Below the pieces are notes generated by a model. The model searched no databases, was not told the origin of the DNA, and saw only the letters and a list, made by a program, of their open reading frames with translations. A DNA stretch of 6,785 nt from Candidatus Scybalocola fimicaballi (GTDB taxonomy: Bacteria > Bacteroidota > Bacteroidia > Bacteroidales > Paludibacteraceae), in the NCBI GenBank assembly GCA_002317115.1, contig DCIP01000031.1, forward strand, positions 1 through 6,785. The letters are read 5' to 3'. Made by a program: the position numbers and the translations under genes. Of the stretch, positions 1-6,095 are shown piece after piece (the stretch's first letter is position 1; each line of letters begins with the position of its first letter).

Positions 1-303
1 ACAATCTACATCAGCTACATACCCAATGTCAAGATGGTGGAAAGCAAGAGTTTGAAGCTATACCTATTCAGTTTCCGCAACCACGGAGATTTCCACGAAG
101 ACTGCGTCAACATCATCATGAAGGACCTCATCAAACTGATGGATCCGAAGTATATTGAGGTGTGGGGAAAGTTCATGCCACGCGGTGGAATCAGCATTGA
201 TCCATACTGCAATTATGGAATGCCAGGCACGAAATATGCCGAGATGGCAGAGTTCCGTCTCATCAGGCACGACATGAACCCAGAGACTATCGACAACAGA
301 TAA
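1..303 (+). CDS. queF: NADPH-dependent 7-cyano-7-deazaguanine reductase QueF, 3' part
   Basis: QueF reduces the nitrile of preQ0 to the amine of preQ1 with NADPH, a cytoplasmic step on the way to queuosine in tRNA. The frame is open from base 1 and ends at TAA 301-303, giving 100 residues without a start, so the gene begins outside the window. Visible family hallmarks are the NADPH-binding stretch [14 protein letters not shown] (residues 14-27), the His-Glu pair of FHED (residues 31-34) that helps hold the substrate, PRGGISI, and the typical C terminus ending in PETIDNR. The catalytic Cys and Asp of the family lie just upstream of the first visible residue and cannot be checked. Its length fits the single-domain QueF of about 150-165 residues. 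A gap of 216 bp separates it from argR, so it is probably not part of the arginine unit. Confidence 0.96.
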   Translation, partial: TIYISYIPNVKMVESKSLKLYLFSFRNHGDFHEDCVNIIMKDLIKLMDPKYIEVWGKFMPRGGISIDPYCNYGMPGTKYAEMAEFRLIRHDMNPETIDNR

Positions 304-519
304 CGTTGACGAAAACAAAGACTATAAATTTTGATTGTTTTTTTGCAAAAAATATACAGAAAATGAATATTGTATGTCTTTTTTGTATATTTTTGCATAG
401 TGTTTTGCAACATAAAAATTGCGAAACGCCTCACAGATACTTAATTTGCTCATAAGCAACGTGTTATCATATATTTTAAGCAAACAATGGTCGAGTTGCG
501 AGCATAAATTGAAGCGACA
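304..519 (+). promoter_or_regulatory. AT-rich intergenic leader upstream of argR
   Basis: This gap is strongly AT-rich and should hold the promoter of the arginine unit and possibly ArgR operators. The palindrome TTTTTTGCAAAAAA lies at 339-352. The heptamer TTTTGCA occurs three times in direct orientation, at 341-347, 391-397 and 403-409; the last two are 12 bp apart. TATTTTTG at 388-395 matches the Bacteroidetes -7 pattern TAnnTTTG, but no -33 element sits at the usual distance, so no promoter is called. ArgR commonly regulates its own gene in other bacteria. Operator function here is inference from position and repetition only. No terminator for queF was recognised. Confidence 0.4.
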
Positions 520-984
520 GTGAAAAACAAAAACAGAAGAATCTCAGTAATACAGGAGATTATAGCAACAACAAAAGTCGGAAGCCAGGACGAATTGCTC
601 CAGCTTTTGACAAACAAGGGGTTCAACTTGACACAAGCCACTTTGTCGCGTGATTTGAAAGCGATGAAAGTGGTAAAGACACCGTCTGTCGACGGGGGGT
701 ATTGCTATAAACTTCCAGCGAACGACGAACAGGCGGATGCACATGCAGCATACCTAACCAGTGCCGCCGTAACAATTGATTTTTCTGGAAACATCCTTGT
801 CATCCATACAAGAGCAGGATATGCAAGCAGTATGGCGTACAGAATCGACGATGAGGCATCAGACGTCATCATCGGAACTGTAGCGGGAGAAGACACCGTA
901 GTATGTGTGATGAAAGAGGGAATGACAAAGCGTGCGGTAATCGAGTCGCTAAGCAAGTTTATTCCAACATTGAAGAAAGATTAA
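520..984 (+). CDS. argR: Arginine repressor ArgR
   Basis: ArgR is a cytoplasmic DNA-binding regulator that forms hexamers and uses L-arginine as co-repressor of arginine biosynthesis genes. The 154-residue length is typical. Residues 1-70 form the winged helix-turn-helix, with the recognition segment TQATLSRDLK at 38-47 containing the conserved Ser-Arg pair. Residues 80-154 are the oligomerisation and arginine-binding domain, with the motif GTVAGEDTVVCV at 119-130. Asp125 matches the conserved binding aspartate, while the preceding position is Glu where E. coli has Asp; this position is known to vary. The start is GTG at 520: an in-frame ATG at 487 runs into TAA at 505-507, and the GTG start gives the N terminus expected for Bacteroidetes ArgR. 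The stop is 10 bp before the GNAT start, indicating one transcription unit with the two genes it probably controls. Confidence 0.95.
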   Translation: MKNKNRRISVIQEIIATTKVGSQDELLQLLTNKGFNLTQATLSRDLKAMKVVKTPSVDGGYCYKLPANDEQADAHAAYLTSAAVTIDFSGNILVIHTRAGYASSMAYRIDDEASDVIIGTVAGEDTVVCVMKEGMTKRAVIESLSKFIPTLKKD

Positions 985-994
985 TTCATTAGCA

Positions 995-1702
995 ATGGAT
1001 CAGATTCAAGATCAAAAGCAAAAACCAGAAATAAGAATTGTGCTTGCCGACGAGAGCCACGTGCACTACGTCGACGAGATTTTGGAGACTATAGCCGCTG
1101 CGGCTAAAGTGCGTGGTACAGGTATTGCCAAGCGTAATCCAGAATACGTAAAGCAAAAGATGATTGAAGGCAAAGCCGTGTTGGCTTTGTGTGGTGATGA
1201 CTTTGCAGGTTTTAGCTACATTGAGACGTGGGACAACAAACAATATGTCACAACGTCAGGATTGATTGTACCAGACAGATATCGTGGTTTGGGATTGGCT
1301 CGTCGCATCAAACACATGACATTCTCATTGGCACGTTCACGTTGGCCAGAGGCAAAGATTTTCAGTCTTACAAGTGGAGCTGCAGTGATGAAGCTTAACA
1401 CACAGCATGGCTACAAACCAGTGACATTCGCTCAGTTGACAAACGACGAGAGCTTCTGGCATGGTTGTGAGGGATGTGTGAACTTCGATGTGCTTCAGCG
1501 TACAGACAGAAGATACTGCATCTGCACAGGTATGTTGTTCGATCCTAATGATACAGACTGTTTAGCGATCGCTCAGAAGGAGTTGGATCTCGACCCAACA
1601 TGCAAAGAAACAATTGAGGCAAAGTATGGACCAATGCCATACAAGTTGCCAGCAAAGGAGTCTAAGACTCTGTTAGATAAGATAAAGTCTTTATTTAAAT
1701 AA
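995..1702 (+). CDS. GNAT acyltransferase of arginine synthesis, probable glutamate N-acyltransferase (N-succinylglutamate synthase candidate)
   Basis: A 235-residue GNAT-fold enzyme. The acyl-CoA pyrophosphate-binding motif RYRGLGLARR (residues 95-104) fits the Q/R-x-x-G-x-G/A signature. It follows a beta strand ending in SGLIVPD, and NTQHGYKPV (residues 135-143) is the usual late GNAT strand region. Its place between argR and argG, with 10 and 11 bp gaps, suggests that it acylates glutamate, the first step of ornithine synthesis. Bacteroidetes use N-succinyl rather than N-acetyl intermediates (known from their N-succinylornithine transcarbamylase), so the donor may be succinyl-CoA. As I recall, a Bacteroides homologue at the same locus was proposed as N-succinylglutamate synthase from mutant fitness data. 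An unusual cysteine set, C158-x2-C161 and C175-x-C177, could bind a metal. The donor cannot be decided from sequence. The GNAT call is firm, the substrate is inference. Confidence 0.85.
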   Translation: MDQIQDQKQKPEIRIVLADESHVHYVDEILETIAAAAKVRGTGIAKRNPEYVKQKMIEGKAVLALCGDDFAGFSYIETWDNKQYVTTSGLIVPDRYRGLGLARRIKHMTFSLARSRWPEAKIFSLTSGAAVMKLNTQHGYKPVTFAQLTNDESFWHGCEGCVNFDVLQRTDRRYCICTGMLFDPNDTDCLAIAQKELDLDPTCKETIEAKYGPMPYKLPAKESKTLLDKIKSLFK

Positions 1703-1713
1703 GCTAAATAAAA

Positions 1714-2922
1714 ATGGCAAACAAAAAGGTAGTAGTCGCATTCAGTGGCGGTTTGGATACATCCTTCACAGTGATGTACCTAGCTAAAGAGAAGGGTTAC
1801 GATGTATACGCAGCTTGCGCAAACACAGGTGGTTTCAGCGAGGAGCAGCTAAAGCAGAACGAGGAGAACGCCTACAAGTTGGGCGCTGTTAAATATGTCA
1901 CTCTTGACGTTACAAAAGAGTACTACGAGAAGAGCTTGAAGTTCATGGTATTCGGTAACGTATTGAGAAACGGTACTTACCCAATCTCTGTATCTTCAGA
2001 GCGTATTTTCCAGGGTATGGCTATCTCACGTTACGCAAACGAGATCGGTGCAGACGCAATCGCTCACGGATCAACAGGTGCAGGTAACGACCAGGTACGT
2101 TTCGACATGACTTTCTTGGTAATGTCTCCAAACGTAGAGATCATCACTCTAACTCGTGATATGGCTCTTACTCGTCAGTATGAGATCGACTACTTGAACC
2201 AGCACGGTTTCGCAGCAGACTGGACTAAGTTGAAGTATTCTTACAACGTAGGTATCTGGGGAACATCAATCTGTGGTGGTGAGATTCTTGACTCACGCGA
2301 AGGTTTGCCTGAGACAGCATACTTGAAGCAGGTAACTAAGACTGGAAGCGAGCGTTTGAAGCTTGGTTTCAAGAACGGTGAGATCTGCTCAGTTAACGGT
2401 AAGGAGTACACAGACAAGATCGCAGCAATCCAGGAGGTTGAGAAGATCGCAGCAGCATACGGTATCGGTCGTGATATGCACGTTGGTGACACTATCATCG
2501 GTATCAAGGGTCGTGTAGGATTCGAGGCAGCAGCTCCAATGGTAATCATCGGTGCTCACAAGTTCTTGGAGAAGTACACACTATCTAAGTGGCAGCAGTA
2601 CTGGAAGGATCAGGTTGCTAACTGGTACGGAATGTTCCTACACGAGAGCCAGTATCTTGAGCCAGTTATGCGCGACATCGAGGCCATGCTTCAGGAGAGC
2701 CAGCGCCACGTAAATGGTGAGGTTATTCTTGAGCTTCGTCCTTACACATTCTCAACAGTTGGTGTTGATTCTAAGGACGACTTGGTTAAGACTAAGTTCG
2801 GTGAGTACGGTGAGATGAACAAGGGATGGACAAGCGAGGACGCTAAGGGATTCATCAAGGTGACTTCAGTTCCATTGAGAGTGTTCTACACTAACCACGC
2901 AGACGAAGCAAAGGACATCTAA
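1714..2922 (+). CDS. argG: Argininosuccinate synthase ArgG
   Basis: ArgG condenses citrulline and aspartate with ATP to give argininosuccinate, the penultimate step of arginine synthesis, in the cytoplasm. The 402-residue length is normal. The N-type ATP pyrophosphatase P-loop SGGLDTS is at residues 11-17 near the N terminus. HGSTGAGNDQVRFD at 118-131 is the conserved substrate-binding stretch with the Gly-rich turn and Asn-Asp pair. GIKGRVGFEAA and the KYTLSKWQQYWKDQVANWYG-type region near residues 288-307 are typical of the family. The start ATG lies 11 bp after the GNAT stop and is preceded by an A-rich stretch rather than a Shine-Dalgarno sequence. Codon choice is strongly biased (AAG, AAC, TTC, CGT, GGT), unlike the genes further right, which suggests high expression. 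Two terminators follow directly, and argC and argD are not next to it. Confidence 0.98.
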   Translation: MANKKVVVAFSGGLDTSFTVMYLAKEKGYDVYAACANTGGFSEEQLKQNEENAYKLGAVKYVTLDVTKEYYEKSLKFMVFGNVLRNGTYPISVSSERIFQGMAISRYANEIGADAIAHGSTGAGNDQVRFDMTFLVMSPNVEIITLTRDMALTRQYEIDYLNQHGFAADWTKLKYSYNVGIWGTSICGGEILDSREGLPETAYLKQVTKTGSERLKLGFKNGEICSVNGKEYTDKIAAIQEVEKIAAAYGIGRDMHVGDTIIGIKGRVGFEAAAPMVIIGAHKFLEKYTLSKWQQYWKDQVANWYGMFLHESQYLEPVMRDIEAMLQESQRHVNGEVILELRPYTFSTVGVDSKDDLVKTKFGEYGEMNKGWTSEDAKGFIKVTSVPLRVFYTNHADEAKDI

Positions 2923-2935
2923 TATATTTTCATAG

Positions 2936-2968
2936 AAAGCGAAGGTGCAAAGTCTTCGCTTTTCTTTT
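2936..2968 (+). terminator. Intrinsic terminator of the arginine unit (first)
   Basis: A perfect 9-bp stem, AAAGCGAAG (2936-2944) with CTTCGCTTT (2954-2962), surrounds a 9-nt loop and runs into the T-rich tract TTTTCTTTT (2960-2968). It starts 14 bp after the argG stop, the expected place for a rho-independent terminator. Confidence 0.85.
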
Positions 2969-2984
2969 GAACCATCCAGAAAAT

Positions 2985-3012
2985 AAAGGAACAGAGAAAT
3001 CTGTTCCTTTTT
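2985..3012 (+). terminator. Second intrinsic terminator, GAAA tetraloop
   Basis: A perfect 11-bp stem, AAAGGAACAGA (2985-2995) with TCTGTTCCTTT (3000-3010), is closed by a GAAA loop of the stable GNRA type and followed by T residues to 3012 and a further TTTTTT at 3018-3023. It lies 17 bp after the first terminator, so read-through from argG should be minimal. On the minus strand the stem is followed by ATTTTC, so weak function in that direction is possible. Confidence 0.85.
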
Positions 3013-3037
3013 CAGTATTTTTTCAAAAATTAGGATT

Positions 3038-3089
3038 GCAAAGGGCGGAAGCCCTTGCCCATCCCCATCGCGAGCCCGGAGGGCGAGCG
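3038..3089. other. GC-rich intergenic block with two potential hairpins
   Basis: This block stands out from AT-rich surroundings. Hairpin one pairs AAGGGC (3041-3046) with GCCCTT (3051-3056) around GGAA, a GNRA-type loop. Hairpin two pairs GCCC (3074-3077) with GGGC (3081-3084) around GGA and continues after opposed GA/GA steps (3072-3073 against 3085-3086) into CGC/GCG (3069-3071 with 3087-3089). No T-tract follows, so it does not look like a terminator. It may be an intergenic repeat element or part of the 5' untranslated region of the small gene downstream. Function unknown. Confidence 0.45.
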
Positions 3090-3135
3090 AATAAAAAAGC
3101 GAATTGGGCCAAATCTAATATAAATTCAGACGATA

Positions 3136-3420
3136 ATGCAAGAAATAATAATGACTCCCGACGTGTGTATGAGATTCTTAGTATGGTCATACTACTACCA
3201 CGACATCCGTCCGTCAAAAAACATAAGTTATAAAGAGTCTAACAAATTCACAGACGCCGACGCTGCTCACTTGGATGAACTAAAGGAGATGCTTTTCAAA
3301 TGTTTTGAGGAGGCATCGGTAGAGAGAGCATGCGACCAATTCTACAAAGCCAAGATGCTTCATGAGCCATGTCCATTTCCTCAGTCGGAATTGGATATGA
3401 TGTTTGCGAAGGAGAAATAA
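3136..3420 (+). CDS. Small hypothetical protein
   Basis: I do not recognise this 94-residue protein. It is rich in aromatic residues near the N terminus (FLVWSYYYHD, residues 14-23), has a likely amphipathic helix with charged residues in the middle (DAAHLDELKEMLFKCFEEAS, residues 42-61), and ends with an acidic and basic tail. No signal peptide or membrane segment is evident, so it is probably cytoplasmic. Start choice is uncertain: in-frame ATGs lie at 3136, 3151 and 3169, none with a Shine-Dalgarno sequence. The one at 3151 has an A-rich lead and would give 89 residues. It stands alone between the argG terminators and a convergent gene. The clean stop, the balanced composition and the absence of a better frame support it as real, but no homologue is known to me. 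Confidence 0.6.
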   Translation: MQEIIMTPDVCMRFLVWSYYYHDIRPSKNISYKESNKFTDADAAHLDELKEMLFKCFEEASVERACDQFYKAKMLHEPCPFPQSELDMMFAKEK

Positions 3421-3433
3421 ACCCTATTTAAAA

Positions 3434-3463
3434 CTGCAAAGACGGGATCCCCCGTCTCTACAG
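3434..3463. repeat. 30-bp near-palindrome between convergent genes
   Basis: CTGCAAAGACGGG (3434-3446) faces CCCGTCTCTACAG (3451-3463) around an ATCC loop; 11 of 13 positions pair, with seven perfect pairs next to the loop. It begins 13 bp after the small gene's stop and ends 34 bp from the stop of the convergent gene. It could end transcription from both sides, but neither side has a good T-tract. A dispersed intergenic palindrome is an equally good reading. Confidence 0.55.
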
Positions 3464-3497
3464 ATAATATTGACAATTCTGCATTTAAGATTCAGAA

Positions 3498-5903
3498 TCA
3501 CATTCCATATCCTATAAACTGGTCTTCAAAACAGACGTCGTACTCGCATTTGATATTACTTCCCGACGTCGCCCCTGGATTTTTCTTTCTTGATGAACCT
3601 TTCATCTTCTTAAGCTCGACTTTTGCCTCCTTATTTCCATTTTCAGCTGCATCTAGCCAAAGTTGTTCTGCAATATTCAAATCCTGAGTCACACCAAGAC
3701 CTTCCTTATAGCAATATCCAAGCATAAACTCTGCTTCTCTGTTTCCCAATTGCATCGCTTTAGTAAAATGAGAGACTGCCTTTGAGTAGTTGACTGGCCT
3801 AACCTTTCCAGAAAAGCATAGAACACCTAGATTGTAGTTTGATTCCACGTCGTTATTTTCTGCGGCCAAACTCCAATAAATTATGGCTTTAGTATATTCT
3901 TTTTTGGAGTAGTGAATATGGGCCAAATTTCGATATCCATAGATGACATTTCCCATGTCGCCCAACCTTTTATAATATTCCACTGCTTTCTCCAAATCTT
4001 GCTCCACTCCTATTCCAAGTCGGTAGCATCGCCCTACATTACTTAGAGCCTGCATACATCCATAAAGTGCAGATTCCGAAAACCATTTGAACGCTTCTTT
4101 ATCGTCTTGCTCCACTCCCAATCCTTGACTATAGTAGTATCCTACACAATTTTGAGAGACATATTCACCTTGTTCCGCTGCAAGCTTAAAATACTTAAAT
4201 GCTTTTTTATAATCTTGCTTCACATTGGCTCCAAATTGGTAATATATACCCAAAGTCATTTGTGCCAGACAGTTGCCTTTGGCAGCCTCTGCCTCCAACT
4301 GCTCAATGCTGCTGTTATATAATGAGTTTTGCTGATAGTTGACTTTTAATGGCTTAAAACCAACGTTTTCCTCATCTTCATCCTGAAGAGTGCCGAGAAG
4401 AGGCTTATTCTGCCAAACTCCGTTTTTTTTGAGGAAAACAATCTTTGGAGTCTTAAATGGATAGCCGACCACCATTTCTCGAATCTCGTAGATATCCGTC
4501 ACTTCTGAATCTGGCACTCCACCACGATAAAAAGTAGGAGGATATTTTTCGGAACGATCAATTTCCGGTTCAATTCCTGACGCCTTGCCTTCTTCGTCGT
4601 CATGAAACCAGATATAAACCTTCCCATACTTCTCTTCATGGCTACAATAATCAGCCAGACAACCATTGTAGACAGCATAGGTCTTGGATACAGAATACGC
4701 AGACTCAATCTCATTGGGATTATCAAGATGACGGTAATAATAGGGATCACCATTGGTTAATATCTGCTCTTGCTTCTCAAACCCAAGGTTTAATAGTTCA
4801 GGATCAATGCCTATAATCTTACCTTTTTTTTCTTGATATAAAAATTCTCTATTCTTAATCCGGACAATAAAATATCTGCCTTTATTCTCTTCCGTGTTTT
4901 GCTGAGGTTGAGCCTCAGATGGAGTTTTCCTGTCGACATTACTAGCTTTAGCTGTGACTTTCAAAGAGTTGCTGGTCTCATATTCCACGCTTCCGTCTGG
5001 ATTGTAAGTAGTCTCATCAATCAAATTATCTTCTTTGTCGAACTTACAAACCTTTTCAAGACGTCCATCCTTTTCATTATAAAAATAGGAAGTATGGCCA
5101 TCTTGATCATACACCGCTTTTAATACCAGTTTTTCATCAATAGTATATTTATTAGATTCAATCAAAGCACCATCGACGTCGCGAGTATAGAAATAATGGT
5201 AAGACTCTCTCTTACTATAATTAGAATACTGTTCCAACATACGGCCATTGTCGTCTGATATCTGCTTAGAGAGTAGTTTTCCATCCTCATAATGACGATA
5301 TTCAATTCTTACGCCCTTGTCGTTGTATTTTGCTATTTGGTACAATTCTCCATCTGAATGATATTGACATTCTTCGATTTTTCTTCCGGCGTCGTTGTAC
5401 TTGAATGTTTCTCTATAACCAGCATTACCAGTGATTCCATAATGCTGTATTTCGACCACTTGATTCTTGTCGTTATACTTTGGTCGACGTTGGTTTATGA
5501 TTTGAACCAATTTCTTTTTTCTGAAGTTCAATGTAAAATCGATCTCTCCGTATTTTCCGGAAAGAGTCAGATCAGGGAACCCAGACTCTTCTTCTGCCGT
5601 CTTAGTCCATAGCTTAAAATAACTAATGCCCGATATGAACCCATTCAAGTCCGATGATTTCAATCCATTTTCCTCAAAAAAAGAATCTACAAGCTGCTTA
5701 TAATCTTCAATCTTGAATTTTTCGACTAACCACTTTACTATTGACTTTTCCTTATCAGAAAGATCAAAGCCATACTCGCCTGGCATACCATGCCCATGAG
5801 TTAGAGTAGCTTCAGTAGTGATATCAAACTCCTTATCCACCTCTCCGATTTTGACTTTAATCTTTGAGTGTTCAGTAAGCTTATTATAATCAATTTTTTC
5901 CAT
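3498..5903 (-). CDS. Modular YwqK/MORN-like and Sel1-like repeat protein, function unknown
   Basis: An 801-residue protein with no signal peptide or membrane segment, so probably cytoplasmic. In order: residues 1-135 are an unrecognised alpha/beta domain. Residues 142-310 hold irregular repeats built around Y-N-D-x-G-x-x-x-E, as in YNDAGRKIEE (169-178) and YNDKGVRIEY (193-202), resembling YwqK/MORN-variant or RHS-like beta repeats. Residues 318-340 are a polar linker. Residues 341-520 are a second unrecognised domain. Residues 533-757 contain about six Sel1-like repeats of roughly 36 residues, with LG-x-x-Y-x-x-G-x-G-V-x-Q-D and A-x-x-W/Y-x-x-x-A-A-x-x-G signatures; the fourth is shorter and TPR-like. 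The C-terminal 35 residues are a basic then acidic tail. Sel1 repeats form alpha-alpha superhelices that bind proteins. The start ATG at 5901-5903 follows an AT-rich stretch. A binding or scaffold role is inference; YwqK-type proteins often occur near toxin-immunity genes. Confidence 0.85.
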   Translation of the reverse strand: MEKIDYNKLTEHSKIKVKIGEVDKEFDITTEATLTHGHGMPGEYGFDLSDKEKSIVKWLVEKFKIEDYKQLVDSFFEENGLKSSDLNGFISGISYFKLWTKTAEEESGFPDLTLSGKYGEIDFTLNFRKKKLVQIINQRRPKYNDKNQVVEIQHYGITGNAGYRETFKYNDAGRKIEECQYHSDGELYQIAKYNDKGVRIEYRHYEDGKLLSKQISDDNGRMLEQYSNYSKRESYHYFYTRDVDGALIESNKYTIDEKLVLKAVYDQDGHTSYFYNEKDGRLEKVCKFDKEDNLIDETTYNPDGSVEYETSNSLKVTAKASNVDRKTPSEAQPQQNTEENKGRYFIVRIKNREFLYQEKKGKIIGIDPELLNLGFEKQEQILTNGDPYYYRHLDNPNEIESAYSVSKTYAVYNGCLADYCSHEEKYGKVYIWFHDDEEGKASGIEPEIDRSEKYPPTFYRGGVPDSEVTDIYEIREMVVGYPFKTPKIVFLKKNGVWQNKPLLGTLQDEDEENVGFKPLKVNYQQNSLYNSSIEQLEAEAAKGNCLAQMTLGIYYQFGANVKQDYKKAFKYFKLAAEQGEYVSQNCVGYYYSQGLGVEQDDKEAFKWFSESALYGCMQALSNVGRCYRLGIGVEQDLEKAVEYYKRLGDMGNVIYGYRNLAHIHYSKKEYTKAIIYWSLAAENNDVESNYNLGVLCFSGKVRPVNYSKAVSHFTKAMQLGNREAEFMLGYCYKEGLGVTQDLNIAEQLWLDAAENGNKEAKVELKKMKGSSRKKNPGATSGSNIKCEYDVCFEDQFIGYGM

Positions 5904-5989
5904 AAAATATTTTTTAATGCGGAAGGAGACTTCTATTATTGTTTGTTTTTAATTAAAAATTCTTTTATTCGATTTCAATTCGCTTCATT

Positions 5990-6084
5990 GCCACATCATC
6001 GGCCACAGTAGCCGAAAGGCTTCGCCTTTTTCGGCAACAATGGCCTGTTAGGACAACCGTTGCCACGGTTGGGGAACTGCCCCC
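5990..6084. other. GC-rich intergenic hairpin cluster
   Basis: Three potential hairpins lie in a GC-rich patch between two minus-strand genes. First, GCCGAAAGGC (6011-6020) with GCCTTTTTCGGC (6024-6035), ten pairs around TTC with a two-base bulge. Second, CAACCGT (6054-6060) with ACGGTTG (6065-6071), seven perfect pairs around TGCC. Third, GGGG (6071-6074) with CCCC near 6080-6083. A short T-run exists only inside the first stem. The patch could terminate the upstream gene, sit in the leader of the 801-residue protein gene, or be an intergenic repeat. The remaining 5904-5989 is AT-rich and shows no clear promoter motif. Confidence 0.45.
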
Positions 6085-6095
6085 ATCCATGTTTA

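Noticed and set aside
362..379. E. coli-type ARG box starting with TGAAT
   Set aside because: Only the left half-site TGAAT (364-368) fits. The expected ATTCA half at the right spacing reads TATGT, with one match in five.
388..395. TATTTTTG as a Bacteroidetes -7 promoter element for argR
   Set aside because: It matches TAnnTTTG, but no TTG or TTTG lies about 19-21 bp upstream (the nearest TTG leaves only 15 bp), and such T-rich matches are common by chance in this AT-rich gap.
2241..2549. Antisense ORF of 102 codons within argG
   Set aside because: It is the opposite strand of a strongly conserved, codon-biased argG segment and its product resembles no protein.
3087..3104. GCGAAT direct repeat 12 bp apart
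   Set aside because: Only six bases long and without further structure; likely chance or part of the GC-rich block.
2967..3233. Plus-strand ORF of 88 codons across the intergenic region after argG
   Set aside because: It starts inside the first terminator, runs through the second terminator and the GC-rich hairpins, and overlaps the better-supported small gene in another frame; its low-complexity product looks non-coding.
3998..4121. Short DNA repeat TCTTGCTCCACTCC found twice
   Set aside because: Both copies encode the G-V-E-Q-D turn of neighbouring Sel1 repeats, so they reflect protein repeats rather than a DNA element.
4499..4753. Minus-strand ORF in another frame inside the large repeat protein gene
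   Set aside because: It lies wholly within the 801-codon gene, and its Ile/Met/Arg-rich product is typical of a frame shadow.
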